Source: Polycyclovorans sp.
GTDB taxonomy: Bacteria; Pseudomonadota; Gammaproteobacteria; Nevskiales; Nevskiaceae
Length of the DNA stretch: 64,000 nucleotides
Direction: 5' to 3'
Assembly (NCBI GenBank): GCA_002706265.1
Contig: PAKU01000033.1
Location: 1 to 64,000 of the forward strand
The translations under genes and the position numbers were made by a program. Each line of letters opens with the position of its first letter. Positions within the stretch are counted from its first letter, which is position 1. The notes beneath the pieces are model-generated. The model saw nothing but the letters and a program-made list of their open reading frames with translations, ran no database searches and was not told the origin of the DNA. Below are positions 9,272 to 18,796 of the stretch, in pieces.

Positions 9272-10612
9272 ATGGCGAAGAAAGCTCCAGGCAACAGCAT
9301 GGTTCCGGACCTCAGCAAGATTTCTGAGGTGCGCGGGCGTGTGCTGTTTCTGCTGGGCGCCATTCTGGTCTACCGCATCGGCAGCTTCATTCCGGTTCCG
9401 GGCATCGACCCGGCGCAGATGGCAGCGCTGTTCGACCAGCAGCGCGGCACCATCCTCGACATGTTCAACATGTTCTCGGGCGGTGCGCTTGAACGCCTGT
9501 CGGTGTTCGCGTTGGGCGTGATGCCTTACATCAGTGCGTCGATCATCGTGCAGCTGCTGTCGGCCACCTTGCCGTCGCTCAAGGAACTGAAGAAAGAGGG
9601 CGAGTCCGGTCGTCGTCAGATCACCAAGTACACCCGGTACGGGACCCTGGTGCTGGCGACCTTCCAGTCCGTCGGTGCTTCGTACGCGCTGCAGGGCAGC
9701 GGCGTCGCCTTCGCGCCGGGTATCGGGTTCCTGTTCGTGGCGTCGGTCAGTCTGGTCGCCGGCACCATGTTCCTGATGTGGCTGGGTGAGCAGATCACCG
9801 AGCGTGGGATTGGCAACGGCATCTCGATTCTCATATTTGCGGGTATCGTGGCCGGCTTCCCGGCGGCGATCGGCGGTACTGCGCAGCTGGTCAGTGAAGG
9901 CTCGGTCAGTGGCTTCGTGGTCCTGATCGTCTTCGTGCTGTTGATCGCGATCACCTTCGGCGTGGTGATGTTCGAACGGGCGCAACGGCGCATCCCCGTC
10001 CATCATGCGCGGCGTCAGCAGGGTCGCAAGGTGTTTGCGGCGCAGACCCAGCACCTGCCGCTGAAGATCAACATGGCCGGGGTCATCCCGCCCATCTTCG
10101 CCAGCTCCATCATTCTGTTTCCTGCGTCGATCGTGCAGTTTGCCGGCGGCGACAACCCCGGCGGCATCCTGCAGCAGGTGGTGAACGCACTCTCGCCTGG
10201 GAGTCCGCTGTACACCCTGCTGTTTGCATCGCTGATCATCTTTTTCTGCTTCTTCTATACCGCGCTGGTGTTTGACAGCCGCGACACGGCAGACAACCTG
10301 AAGAAGAGCGGGGCGTTCATTCCCGGGGTTCGACCGGGCGTGCACACGGCGCGCTTCATCGACACGGTGCTGACGCGTCTGACGGTGGTCGGCGCGGCGT
10401 ACATCACCGCAGTCTGTCTGTTCCCGGAGATTCTGCGGTCGTTCTACCCAGGCATTCCGTTTTATCTGGGCGGCACCTCGCTGCTCATCATCGTTGTCGT
10501 CGTGATGGACTTCATGGCTCAGTTGCAGTCGCATCTCATGTCGCATCAATACGACGGTCTTCTCAAGAAGGCCAATCTGAAGCCCGGTTCGTCACCGACG
10601 CCGCTGCGCTGA
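9272..10612 (+). CDS. secY: Preprotein translocase subunit SecY
   Basis: SecY is the channel of the SecYEG translocon in the inner membrane. The 446-residue product matches E. coli (443) and should have ten membrane helices; the first is [20 protein letters not shown]. The plug region ([30 protein letters not shown]) and the cytoplasmic loop [29 protein letters not shown] that binds SecA and the ribosome are present. Its place between rplO and rpmJ in the spc cluster is the standard one. Confidence 0.98.
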   Translation: MAKKAPGNSMVPDLSKISEVRGRVLFLLGAILVYRIGSFIPVPGIDPAQMAALFDQQRGTILDMFNMFSGGALERLSVFALGVMPYISASIIVQLLSATLPSLKELKKEGESGRRQITKYTRYGTLVLATFQSVGASYALQGSGVAFAPGIGFLFVASVSLVAGTMFLMWLGEQITERGIGNGISILIFAGIVAGFPAAIGGTAQLVSEGSVSGFVVLIVFVLLIAITFGVVMFERAQRRIPVHHARRQQGRKVFAAQTQHLPLKINMAGVIPPIFASSIILFPASIVQFAGGDNPGGILQQVVNALSPGSPLYTLLFASLIIFFCFFYTALVFDSRDTADNLKKSGAFIPGVRPGVHTARFIDTVLTRLTVVGAAYITAVCLFPEILRSFYPGIPFYLGGTSLLIIVVVVMDFMAQLQSHLMSHQYDGLLKKANLKPGSSPTPLR

Positions 10613-10675
10613 ACAGGCGTTGTCGGGGTCCGGCTCGCCGGTTCTTAACCAGTTTTTCCTTGTGTGGGGTTGATC

Positions 10676-10789
10676 ATGAAGGTTCGTGCGTCGGTCAAAA
10701 AAATCTGCCGTAACTGCAAAGTGATCCGGCGTAACGGTGTCGTGCGGGTGATCTGCACCGATCTGCGTCACAAGCAGCGCCAGGGCTGA
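10676..10789 (+). CDS. rpmJ: 50S ribosomal protein bL36
   Basis: This 37-residue protein reads [20 protein letters not shown] and ends [10 protein letters not shown]. It keeps the zinc-binding set of the C+ form: Cys11, Cys14, Cys27 and His32. It is one residue shorter than E. coli L36 (38). It starts 63 nt after secY, preceded by a G-rich stretch (GTGTGGGGTTG) that can serve as the ribosome-binding site. It closes the spc cluster. Confidence 0.95.
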   Translation: MKVRASVKKICRNCKVIRRNGVVRVICTDLRHKQRQG

Positions 10790-10814
10790 TCGCCCCGGCA
10801 TTCATTTGCTTTAA

Positions 10815-10849
10815 GGCCGTGAACTCTTTAGAGTTCTCGCCCTTTTTTG
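10815..10849 (+). terminator. Hairpin with T run between rpmJ and rpsM
   Basis: GAACTC (10821-10826) and GAGTTC (10831-10836) form a 6-bp stem closed by a TTTA loop. Flanking GG/CC pairs extend the stem imperfectly, and TTTTTT follows at 10843-10848. It lies between the spc and alpha clusters, where E. coli also has a boundary, so it is a terminator or attenuator. The T run and the short strong stem support this; partial read-through is likely because rpsM lacks an obvious strong promoter. Confidence 0.65.
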
Positions 10850-10885
10850 TTTCTCTATAGCGCTTTTGTCTCAGGAGTTATGCGC

Positions 10886-11242
10886 ATGGCACGTATCGCG
10901 GGGGTCAACATCCCGGATAAAAAACACACTGTGATCGCATTGCGTGCGATCTACGGTATCGGCGCAACGCGCGCCAAGCTGGTCTGTGCGGACGCGAACA
11001 TCGCGGAAAGCGTGCAGATCCGTCAGCTCACCGAAGAAGAGGTCGAGCGGCTGCGCGCCGCCGTCGGCAAGTTCGTCGTCGAGGGTGATCTGCGCCGAGA
11101 GGTGTCGATGAGCATCAAGCGTCTGATGGACCTTGGGTGCTATCGCGGTCTACGTCATCGCCGTGGTCTGCCGGTGCGCGGTCAGCGTACCCGCACCAAT
11201 GCACGGACCCGCAAGGGACCCCGTCGTGCGATCAAGAAGTAA
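10886..11242 (+). CDS. rpsM: 30S ribosomal protein uS13
   Basis: The 118-residue S13 begins [20 protein letters not shown] and ends [20 protein letters not shown], matching E. coli S13 in length. ATG 10886 is chosen because AGGAG at 10873-10877 gives 8-nt spacing; in-frame ATGs at 10847 and 10880 are too far upstream or too close to the SD. S13 forms intersubunit bridges and touches the P-site tRNA. It heads the alpha cluster. Confidence 0.97.
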   Translation: MARIAGVNIPDKKHTVIALRAIYGIGATRAKLVCADANIAESVQIRQLTEEEVERLRAAVGKFVVEGDLRREVSMSIKRLMDLGCYRGLRHRRGLPVRGQRTRTNARTRKGPRRAIKK

Positions 11243-11271
11243 TCGCGACTCTTTAGACGAAAGGCATATTT

Positions 11272-11667
<396 letters not shown>

Positions 11668-11685
11668 GAAAAGGCAAAGAAGACT

Positions 11686-12306
11686 ATGGCTCGTTACATC
11701 GGCCCCAAATGCAAACTGTCCCGCCGCGTCGGGACCGACCTGTTTCTGAAGAGTCGCGCTCGCCCGCTGGATGGCAAGTGCAAGCTCGACACCCCGCCAG
11801 GCCAGCACGGCGCACGCCGCATCCGCCTGTCGGACTACGCCCTGCAGTTGCGCGAAAAGCAGAAGCTGAAGCAGATGTACGGCGTGTTGGAACGCCAGTT
11901 CCTCAACTACTACAAGAAGGCCTCGTCGCGGAAGGGCGCCACCGGCGTCATCCTGCTGCAGCTTCTTGAGCAGCGCCTCGACAACGTGGTGTATCGCATG
12001 GGCTTCGGCCGCACGCGTGCAGAAGCACGTCAGCTGGTCAGCCACAAGGCGATCGCGGTCAATGGCAAGCAGGTGAACATCGCCTCCTACACCGTGCAGG
12101 CCGGCGACACTGTCGAAGTGGCGCAGAAAGCCAACAAGCAGGGCCGTATTGCCGAATCGCTCGCGATCGCCGCGCAGATCGGCTTCCCGGAATGGGTCGA
12201 CGTCAGCGAGAAGGACCTCAAGGGCACCTTCAAGGCCGTCCCGCTGCGCGACCAGATCCTGCCTGACATCAACGAGAGTCTGGTCGTCGAGTTGTACTCG
12301 AAGTAA
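11686..12306 (+). CDS. rpsD: 30S ribosomal protein uS4
   Basis: The 206-residue S4 has the same length as in E. coli. The N-terminal arm ([20 protein letters not shown]) is followed by the S4 RNA-binding fold with [33 protein letters not shown]4 starts 30S assembly on the 16S 5' domain and, in E. coli, represses the alpha operon through a pseudoknot before rpsM. Only 96 nt separate rpmJ from rpsM here, and a pseudoknot was not worked out. Confidence 0.98.
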   Translation: MARYIGPKCKLSRRVGTDLFLKSRARPLDGKCKLDTPPGQHGARRIRLSDYALQLREKQKLKQMYGVLERQFLNYYKKASSRKGATGVILLQLLEQRLDNVVYRMGFGRTRAEARQLVSHKAIAVNGKQVNIASYTVQAGDTVEVAQKANKQGRIAESLAIAAQIGFPEWVDVSEKDLKGTFKAVPLRDQILPDINESLVVELYSK

Positions 12307-12335
12307 GCCAGCCGCTCTCTACAAAGGTTTGCCCC

Positions 12336-13316
12336 ATGCAAAATGTTGTTGCCGATTTGTTGAAGCCCCGTCTCGTTGAAGTCGAGAGTCTGTCGCCCGT
12401 TCGCGCTCGCGTGACCCTGGAGCCCATGGAACGGGGCTTCGGCCATACCCTGGGCAACGCGTTGCGGCGCATCCTGCTGTCGTCGGTCCCCGGCGCAGCG
12501 GTGACCGAAGTGCAGATTGACGGGGTCGTGCACGAGTACGGCGCCATGGAAGGCGTGCAGGAAGATGTCCTGGACATTTTGCTGAACATGAAGAACATCG
12601 CCGTGCGCATGCACGGCCGCGACGAAGTGACGCTGCGCCTCGAAAAGTCCGGTCACGGCGAAATCACTGCCGGTGACATTCAGGCCGACCATGACGTTGA
12701 AATCGTCAATCCTGACCTGCACCTCGCCACCCTCACCGGCGGCAAGGTGGTGGCAACCCTCAAGGTGATGCGCGGCCGCGGCTATGTGCCGTCGACCAGC
12801 ATCGCGCGCGAGGAAGAAGGTCGTGGTGTGGGCGTTCTGCGCCTCGATGCCTCCTACAGCCCGGTGCGTCGTGTCAGCTACAGCGTCGAGCGCGCACGCG
12901 TTGCGCAGCGCACCGACCTCGACAAACTGGTGCTTGACGTCGACACCAACGGCAGCGTCGATCCGGGTGAGGCCGTGCGTCTGGCCGCCCGCATCCTGCG
13001 CGAACAGCTTTCTGTGTTCGTCGACCTCGAAGCAGAAGTGACGACGCAGGCGGTTGCGCAGGGCGGTAACGACCTGCCGGCGATCCTGTTCCGTCCGATT
13101 GACGACCTTGAGCTGACGGTGCGGTCTGCCAACTGCCTCAAGGCTGAAAATCTGTATTACATCGGTGATCTGGTGCAGCGGACCGAGATTGAACTGATGA
13201 AAACACCCAACCTCGGCAAGAAATCGCTCAACGAAATCAAGGACGCACTGCGCGCCCATGAGTTGTCGTTGGGGATGCAACTTGAAAACTGGTCATCGCC
13301 CAAAGCGACCGCTTGA
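12336..13316 (+). CDS. rpoA: RNA polymerase alpha subunit
   Basis: The 326-residue alpha subunit has the N-terminal dimerisation domain (about 1-230, with [23 protein letters not shown]) that holds beta and beta', and the C-terminal domain (about 245-320, [22 protein letters not shown] and [14 protein letters not shown]) that binds UP elements and activators. Both are complete (E. coli 329 residues). It sits between rpsD and rplQ as in nearly all proteobacteria. Confidence 0.98.
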   Translation: MQNVVADLLKPRLVEVESLSPVRARVTLEPMERGFGHTLGNALRRILLSSVPGAAVTEVQIDGVVHEYGAMEGVQEDVLDILLNMKNIAVRMHGRDEVTLRLEKSGHGEITAGDIQADHDVEIVNPDLHLATLTGGKVVATLKVMRGRGYVPSTSIAREEEGRGVGVLRLDASYSPVRRVSYSVERARVAQRTDLDKLVLDVDTNGSVDPGEAVRLAARILREQLSVFVDLEAEVTTQAVAQGGNDLPAILFRPIDDLELTVRSANCLKAENLYYIGDLVQRTEIELMKTPNLGKKSLNEIKDALRAHELSLGMQLENWSSPKATA

Positions 13317-13346
13317 TCGTTTCGTGAATCGTTAAGGAAATAACCC

Positions 13347-13745
13347 ATGCGTCACAATTTGTCTGGCCGTGCCTTCGGGCGTAGCCCCAGCCACCGTAAA
13401 GCGACGATGCAGTCGATCGCGGTTGCGCTCATCAAGCACGAGATGATCAAGACCACGGTGCCCAAGGCCAAGGAACTGCGGCGCTTCGCCGAGCCCCTGA
13501 TCGCCCGCGCCAAGACCGACAGCGTGCACAACCGTCGGCTGGTGTTCGCGCGCCTGCGTGACCGTGATGCAGTGCAGAAACTGTTCCTCGACCTTGGTCC
13601 GCGGTGCGCCTCCCGGCCGGGCGGTTATACCCGCGTCATGCGCTGCGGGTTCCGTGCCGGTGACAACGCGCCGATGGCCTACATCGAGCTGGTGGATCGC
13701 CGCACGGACGCTGCCGACGCACCGGACGTCAGCGACCCGGCCTGA
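13347..13745 (+). CDS. rplQ: 50S ribosomal protein bL17
   Basis: This 132-residue L17 begins [22 protein letters not shown] and contains [29 protein letters not shown] and [27 protein letters not shown]. It is slightly longer than E. coli L17 (127), with an acidic C-terminal extension ([13 protein letters not shown]). It closes the ribosomal block and is followed by a strong terminator. Confidence 0.98.
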   Translation: MRHNLSGRAFGRSPSHRKATMQSIAVALIKHEMIKTTVPKAKELRRFAEPLIARAKTDSVHNRRLVFARLRDRDAVQKLFLDLGPRCASRPGGYTRVMRCGFRAGDNAPMAYIELVDRRTDAADAPDVSDPA

Positions 13746-13761
13746 TGCAGCGCCTTCGTTG

Positions 13762-13790
13762 AAAAAGCACCCGCGAGGGTGCTTTTTTTT
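13762..13790 (+). terminator. Rho-independent terminator after rplQ
   Basis: AAAAAGCACCC and GGGTGCTTTTT form a perfect stem around a GCGA tetraloop, followed by eight T residues. It lies 16 nt after the rplQ stop and ends the 13.5 kb ribosomal block. Confidence 0.93.
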
Positions 13791-13858
13791 GCCTGACGAT
13801 GCGCAAAGTAGGGCAATCGAAATCACCGCATCGCCGCACAGTTCGGTACACTCGCTGA

Positions 13859-14656
13859 ATGCAGATGAGAATGGTTGTCATTGGTAAGCGCGCCGCATGC
13901 TGCGGCGTTTTCATGCTCGTAATGGGTGTGGCCGCGGGCGTTTCCGCGCAGGGCAGCCGGGCGGTGCTCGAGCAGGCCGTCGACACCCAGGTGTCGTCGC
14001 AGAACGCCGCTGCAAAAGGCCAGGACCGGATCAACGCGCTGGACGAAGAAACCCGTCAGGCGATGGCGGACTACCGCGCCTTGCTGCAGGAAGAGGCGGC
14101 GGTGCGCCGTTATAACGAGCAATTGACGCGTCAGGTCGAGGCCCAGCGTGACGCACTTGCGTCGTTGGACACGCAGCTCGGCCAGATCGAAGCCACCGCG
14201 CGCGAGGTGATGCCGCTGATGCAACGCATGATCGACACCCTCCCGCAGATCGTGGCGGCCGACGTTCCGTTTCTTGAAGAGGAGCGTGCGCGTCGCGTCG
14301 CTGACTTGGCGGCGATGCTTGATCGTGCCGATGTCACCGTTGCAGAGAAGTACCGCCGCATTCTGGAGGCCTATCAGGTCGAGGCCGAATATGGGCGCAC
14401 GCTGGAGGCGTATCAGGGCGCATTGCCGGGCGAGGCGGCCCGGCAGGTGGAGTTCCTGCGCGTGGGGCGGGTTGCCTTGCTGTACCTGAGTCTTGACGGC
14501 AGCGAAGCCGGCTACTGGTCTGCCCCGGATCAGACCTTCGTCGTCGACGCCGATTACCGCAATGCGGTGCGTCAAGGGCTCAAGGTCGCACGGCGGCAGG
14601 TGGCGCCCGACTGGGTGCAGGTGCCGGCCTTGGTGTCAGCCGGAAGTGCGCCATGA
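13859..14656 (+). CDS. DUF3450 periplasmic coiled-coil protein of a TonB system
   Basis: A 265-residue exported protein: residues 1-30 form a signal peptide (hydrophobic CCGVFMLVMGVAAGVSA before QG), followed by a long coiled coil (about 35-110, rich in Gln, Ala, Glu and Arg) and a globular end with LYLSLDGSEAGYWSAPDQTFV, typical of DUF3450. In Vibrio and Shewanella this family is the first gene of the TonB2/TtpC cluster, and the same order follows here. Its exact role is not known; it may tie the inner-membrane motor to the periplasm. ATGs at 13865 and 13871 are alternative starts. It overlaps the next gene by 4 nt. Confidence 0.85.
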   Translation: MQMRMVVIGKRAACCGVFMLVMGVAAGVSAQGSRAVLEQAVDTQVSSQNAAAKGQDRINALDEETRQAMADYRALLQEEAAVRRYNEQLTRQVEAQRDALASLDTQLGQIEATAREVMPLMQRMIDTLPQIVAADVPFLEEERARRVADLAAMLDRADVTVAEKYRRILEAYQVEAEYGRTLEAYQGALPGEAARQVEFLRVGRVALLYLSLDGSEAGYWSAPDQTFVVDADYRNAVRQGLKVARRQVAPDWVQVPALVSAGSAP

Positions 14657-16053
14657 CGCCGCCGCGCGCCTACGGCGGCCTGATTGCCGTCACCTTGGTG
14701 CTGGTCGCCGCGCTCGCGGGCCCTGCCCAGGCGCAGCCGCAGGATCTGGATGCCTTATTGCAGAAGACCCGCGAGGCTCGGGCCAACGATGCAGAGACGC
14801 TCGAGGCGCGCGTGCAGCGCTTTCGTGAGGCGCGCGATGCGCGCGCTGCAGAAACGCGCGAAGCACAGCGGCGCCGTGATGCGGCCGTGGCGCGCAGCGA
14901 GGCCCTACTTGCAGAGTTCGACCGGAACGAAGCGGCGCTGACCGAGCGCCAGGCGCAGCTCGACGCGCGCAGCGGCAATCTGGGCGAGGTATTTGGGGTG
15001 GTGCGGCAGGTGGCCGGCGACTTTGCGTCGCAATCGCAGAACTCGATTGTCACCCTGGAGCACCCTGCGCGGCAGGCTCGCCTCGATCGCCTGGCCTCGG
15101 CCACGGCGCTGCCATCGGCCGAGGCCCTTGAGCAACTCTGGTTGGACTTGATGCAGGAAATCGTCGCCACCGGCAAGGTGTCGCGTTTCGTGGCGCCCGT
15201 CATCGACGCCAGCGGGGCGGTCAGTGACACCGAGGTGGTGCGGGTGGGGCCGTTCACGGCCATCGCGGACGATCGTTTTCTGGTGCGCGAGCCGGCTGCC
15301 GAGGCCTTCACCGCCCTGCCTGCGCAGCCCCCGCGGGCGCTGCGGCAGCGGGCCGAGGCCTTGAGCGAAGCGCCGGTGGGCGCGGTGCAGCGGGTCGATG
15401 TCGACCCCTCGCGCGGCGCCCTGCTGGGCGTGCTGGTGCAGACCCCGCGTCTGGGCGAGCGCATCCGCTCCGGCGGCTGGGTGGGTGCGGTGATCATGGC
15501 GCTGGGTCTTGCCGGTGGGGTGCTGGCGGTGGAGCGCTTCTTCGTGCTGGCCAGGGTGGGTGCGCGAATGCGCCGACAGCGCAAGGCCATTGCCAGCCCG
15601 ACCCCTGACAACCCGCTGGGCCGGGTGTTGCGGGTGTACACGCAGCAACCTGATCTGGCGCCCGAAACGCTGGAGCTCAAGCTCGACGATGCGGTGCTGC
15701 GCGAAGTGCCGGCGCTGGAGGCGCGGCTGGTCTGGTTGAAGATTCTGGCCGCAGTGGCGCCGTTGCTCGGTCTGCTGGGCACCGTCACCGGCATGATTCT
15801 CACCTTCCAGCAGATCACTCTGTTTGGCACCGGCGACCCGAAGCTGATGGCCGGCGGCATCTCCCAGGCGTTGATGACCACCGTTCAGGGGCTGATCGTG
15901 GCGATTCCCATGGTGCTGCTGCACGCCATGCTCAACGCCCGCAGCAAGGCCTTGATCCAGGTGCTGGAGGAAGAATCGGCCGGATTGATCGCCGAGCAGT
16001 CAGAGCGGCGCCCGCAAGGCCTGGCCAGCGACGGTGCTGGCGACGGTGTTTGA
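14653..16053 (+). CDS. TtpC-type MotA/TolQ/ExbB proton-channel protein
   Basis: This 466-residue inner-membrane protein has a signal peptide (cleavage after AQA near residue 28), a periplasmic coiled coil (about 30-115, repeated AREARDARAAETREAQRRRD-like), a linker, a membrane helix (VGAVIMALGLAGGVLAVERFFVL) and a C-terminal ExbB-like domain with LLGLLGTVTGMILTFQQITLFGTG and two more helices. This layout is that of TtpC, an extra ExbB-like protein needed by Vibrio TonB2 systems. It overlaps its neighbours at both ends (ATGA upstream, about 20 nt downstream). Confidence 0.88.
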   Translation: MTPPRAYGGLIAVTLVLVAALAGPAQAQPQDLDALLQKTREARANDAETLEARVQRFREARDARAAETREAQRRRDAAVARSEALLAEFDRNEAALTERQAQLDARSGNLGEVFGVVRQVAGDFASQSQNSIVTLEHPARQARLDRLASATALPSAEALEQLWLDLMQEIVATGKVSRFVAPVIDASGAVSDTEVVRVGPFTAIADDRFLVREPAAEAFTALPAQPPRALRQRAEALSEAPVGAVQRVDVDPSRGALLGVLVQTPRLGERIRSGGWVGAVIMALGLAGGVLAVERFFVLARVGARMRRQRKAIASPTPDNPLGRVLRVYTQQPDLAPETLELKLDDAVLREVPALEARLVWLKILAAVAPLLGLLGTVTGMILTFQQITLFGTGDPKLMAGGISQALMTTVQGLIVAIPMVLLHAMLNARSKALIQVLEEESAGLIAEQSERRPQGLASDGAGDGV

Positions 16054-16570
16054 GGGCGCGAATCCGCTGCAGGCGGTGCTCACCTTCCTCAATGCAGGCG
16101 GGCCGGTGGTCTACGCCCTGCTGGTGCTGGCCGTGGTGTTGTGGACGCTGATACTGGAGCGGCTGATGTATTACCGCTGGCAGATGCCGGAAGACGTGCG
16201 GCACTGCATGGACGACTGGCAGTCGCGGCCCGACCATCACAGTTGGCAGGCCCACAAGATCAAGCAGCGCCGGGTGTCTGAAGCGCAACGTCACTGGCGT
16301 GCCCGGCTGCCGCTGATCAAGGCGCTGGTGGCCTTGTGTCCCATGATGGGCCTGCTCGGCACGGTCACCGGCATGATTCACGTGTTTCATGTCATGGCGG
16401 TGCTGGGCACCGGCAATGCCCGCGCCATGGCGGCGGGCATCAGTGCCGCCACCTTGCCCACCATGGCCGGCATGGTGATCGCCATCTCGGGCCTGTATTT
16501 CGTTTCGCGGTTGGAGCAGCGCGTGCAGCGCGCCCGGCACCACCTGCACGACCAGATGGTGACCTACTGA
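16034..16570 (+). CDS. exbB: ExbB-like MotA/TolQ proton-channel protein (second copy)
   Basis: A 178-residue ExbB of the short type: helix 1 GGPVVYALLVLAVVLWTLILERLM, then LCPMMGLLGTVTGMIHVFHVMAVLGTGNARAMAAGISAATLPTMAGMVIAISGLYFVS, with helices 2 and 3 and the conserved Gly-rich and Thr residues of the proton path. It pairs with ExbD to drive TonB by proton flow. The start is uncertain: GTG 16034 or GTG 16046, both inside the end of the previous gene and neither with a clear SD, so translation is probably coupled. It overlaps exbD by one base (TGATG). Confidence 0.88.
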   Translation: MLATVFEGANPLQAVLTFLNAGGPVVYALLVLAVVLWTLILERLMYYRWQMPEDVRHCMDDWQSRPDHHSWQAHKIKQRRVSEAQRHWRARLPLIKALVALCPMMGLLGTVTGMIHVFHVMAVLGTGNARAMAAGISAATLPTMAGMVIAISGLYFVSRLEQRVQRARHHLHDQMVTY

Positions 16571-16980
16571 TGTCCAAGCACCGCCTGCGCACCGAAGAAG
16601 ATGCCGCCATCGACCTGACGCCGATGCTCGATGTCGTGTTCATCATGTTGATCTTCTTCATCGTCACCACCTCGTTCGTGAAAGAAACCGGGGTGGACGT
16701 CAACCGGCCCAGCGCCGACACGGCGACCCGTCAGGAGCAGGGATCGATCCTGATCGCGCTGCGCGCCAATGGCGAAGTGTGGATGGACCGGCGCCAGGTG
16801 GACCTGCGCGCCATACGCGCCAACATCGAGCGGCTGCGGGTGGAAAGCCCCGAGGCCTCGGTAGTGATCGTCGCCGACACTGGCGCAGCCACCGGCCAGC
16901 TGGTGCAGGTCATGGACCAGGTGCGGCTGGGCGGCATCGCGCAGATTTCCATCGCCGCCAGTGAAGGCGGCGGCAGGTGA
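16570..16980 (+). CDS. exbD: ExbD-like biopolymer transport protein
   Basis: This 136-residue protein has a short cytoplasmic start, then AAIDLTPMLDVVFIMLIFFIVTTSFVKETGVDV: the single membrane helix with the essential Asp of ExbD/TolR (LDVVF), followed by a periplasmic domain (about 45-130). ATG 16570 overlaps the exbB stop; the frame is open further upstream, but ExbD homology starts here. The last 4 nt overlap tonB as GTGA. Confidence 0.92.
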   Translation: MSKHRLRTEEDAAIDLTPMLDVVFIMLIFFIVTTSFVKETGVDVNRPSADTATRQEQGSILIALRANGEVWMDRRQVDLRAIRANIERLRVESPEASVVIVADTGAATGQLVQVMDQVRLGGIAQISIAASEGGGR

Positions 16981-17630
16981 CTGCAGCGATGCGCAACGGC
17001 GTGGCCCTGCTGGGTGCGTCGCTCATAAGCTTCGGTCTGTTCTGGGTCATGTGCCAGCTGGTGCTGGGCGGCGAGGCGCGGCGCGCCGAGGTCACCGCCT
17101 TGCCGACCATCGACTTCGTGCGGGTGCAGCGCCAGGAAGCCCTTGAAACACGTCAGCGGGTGCGTCCGGAGCGCCCGCCACCGCCCGAGCGCCCGCCGAC
17201 CCCGCCCCGCATCAACGTCAAGGCGCAAGCGCCGACCGCGCCTGCGGCACTGGCCGTGCCGGGGCAACAGGCCCTGGCCGTGGCGCCCAACCTCAAGGGC
17301 GGGCCTTTCATTGGCGAGTTCACGCCTGCGGCGGGCGGCGGTGGCGGTGGCGGCGATGCCGAGCTGGTGCCGCTGGTGCGTGTCCCGCCGCAGTATCCAC
17401 GCGCAGCGGCGCGTGCCGGCATCACCGGTGTGGTGACCCTACAGGTCACCGTGGGGCCAGACGGACGGGTGCAGGACGCGCGCATCGTCAAGGCGGAGCC
17501 ACGCGGCTATTTTGAACAGGCGGCCCTGCGCTCGGCGCGCCAAAGCCAGTTTCGGCCGCGCATTGTCGGCGGTGAGCCGGTGACGCAGACCGGGACCTAC
17601 GACATCGTCTTCACCCTGGAGTCGCGATGA
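16977..17630 (+). CDS. tonB: TonB family protein
   Basis: A 217-residue TonB: an N-terminal membrane anchor (about 10-30, ALLGASLISFGLFWVMCQLVLGG), a proline-rich spacer with RPERPPPPERPPTPPR (about 62-77), a Gly-rich stretch, and the C-terminal domain (about 135-215) with YPRAAARAGITGVVTLQVTVGPDGRV and the ending TYDIVFTLE. TonB passes energy from the ExbB/ExbD motor to outer-membrane receptors. Start GTG 16977 overlaps exbD; ATG 16989 is possible. The spacer is short, as in TonB2-type proteins. No TonB-dependent receptor lies nearby. Confidence 0.92.
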   Translation: MTAAMRNGVALLGASLISFGLFWVMCQLVLGGEARRAEVTALPTIDFVRVQRQEALETRQRVRPERPPPPERPPTPPRINVKAQAPTAPAALAVPGQQALAVAPNLKGGPFIGEFTPAAGGGGGGGDAELVPLVRVPPQYPRAAARAGITGVVTLQVTVGPDGRVQDARIVKAEPRGYFEQAALRSARQSQFRPRIVGGEPVTQTGTYDIVFTLESR

Positions 17631-18796
17631 GCCGCTGGGCCCTGTTGCTGTTGCTGGGGCTGGTGTGGCCGGCCGCGGCCACCACGCTCAGCGAGACGGC
17701 GTTTCGGCAGCTGGAGCGCGCCCAGGCGCTCTTGGCCGAGGGCGACGCGCGGGCGGCCAACGAGCTGCTGGAAGCGCGTTTCGCCCGTGCCGAGCACGAC
17801 AGCGAACGTGCCTTGATCCGCCAGGTACAAGGCTTCGCCCTGGCCGCCGTGCCGGACAATCGTGCGGCCATCCAGCGTCTGCAGCAGGCGCTGGATTACG
17901 GCCAACTGCCCGAGCCCGCCGCCCTGCAATCGCGACTGGCGCTGGGCCAGTTGTTGTACGTCGAGGGCCAGATGCCCCGCGCCATCGAGGTGCTGACCGC
18001 CTACCTCACCCAGGCCGGAGATCTGGCGGTGGTCGAAGCCCAGGTGATGCTCGCCTCGGCACATGTGGCCGCCCAGCAGTACCGGCAAGCGCGCCCGCCT
18101 CTGGCCGCCGCAATGGCGCGACGTGAGACGCCGCCGCTGGGCTGGCTGGAGCTGCAATTGGCCGTCGACTACGGTCTGGAAGCCTGGTCCGCCGCTGCCG
18201 AGACCTTGCTCACCCTGGTCAGCCGTGCGCCCGAGTCGCGCACGTACTGGCAGCAGCTGTCGGGCGTCTACCACGAGCTGGGAAAGCAGCCGCAGGCCCT
18301 GGCGGTACTGGCGCTGGCCCATCGGCACGGCCTGATCGCCGAGCCGCGCGCGCTGCGCAATCTTGCCCAGCTCTATCGCGCGCTCGGGGTGCCCTACAAG
18401 GCCGGTGAGTTGCTGACCGCGGCGCTGGACGCGCGGCAGGTCGAGGCCGACGCGCCGCTGCTCGACAGTCTGGCCGACGCCTGGATCGAGGCCCGTGAGT
18501 ATGACCGCGCCGTGCGCACCCTGACGCGGCGCCTTGCCGTTCAGGACACCGCGGCGGCGCGACTGCGGCTGGCGCAGGTGCACGTGCAGCGCCACGACTG
18601 GGCGGCGGTGATGGACACCCTGGGCCGCGAGACCCAGCGTCTTGAAGGCGACGCCGCGCTGCTGCTGGGCATGGCGGCCTACGAGCAGAACGACCGGGCA
18701 TTGGCCCAACGTGCCTTCGAGCGGGCCCGGGCTGACGCGGGCCAGCGCCGCGCCGCCGAGCAGTGGTTGCGCTATCTGGCCGGGATGCGCGGTTAG
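17627..18796 (+). CDS. TPR-repeat protein of the TonB/TtpC cluster
   Basis: The 389-residue product begins with a signal peptide (MSRWALLLLLGLVWPAAATT) and is otherwise made of alpha-helical tetratricopeptide-like repeats (for example about 25-60 LERAQALLAEGDARAANELLEARFA, and 325-385 LLLGMAAYEQNDRALAQRAFERARADAGQRRAAEQWL). TPR proteins form the last gene of TtpC-type TonB2 clusters in Vibrio and Shewanella; a scaffold role in the periplasm is inferred. It overlaps tonB by 4 nt (ATGA) and its stop overlaps the convergent tetR gene by 4 nt. Confidence 0.85.
   Translation: MSRWALLLLLGLVWPAAATTLSETAFRQLERAQALLAEGDARAANELLEARFARAEHDSERALIRQVQGFALAAVPDNRAAIQRLQQALDYGQLPEPAALQSRLALGQLLYVEGQMPRAIEVLTAYLTQAGDLAVVEAQVMLASAHVAAQQYRQARPPLAAAMARRETPPLGWLELQLAVDYGLEAWSAAAETLLTLVSRAPESRTYWQQLSGVYHELGKQPQALAVLALAHRHGLIAEPRALRNLAQLYRALGVPYKAGELLTAALDARQVEADAPLLDSLADAWIEAREYDRAVRTLTRRLAVQDTAAARLRLAQVHVQRHDWAAVMDTLGRETQRLEGDAALLLGMAAYEQNDRALAQRAFERARADAGQRRAAEQWLRYLAGMRG

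Noticed and set aside
9251-10549. 432-codon - strand frame opposite secY
   Set aside because: Antisense to an intact, well conserved secY; sequence is His/Asp/Arg-rich shadow.
16336-16569. Upstream extension of exbD into exbB
   Set aside because: The extra 78 codons are the exbB sequence in another frame; ExbD homology begins at ATG 16570.
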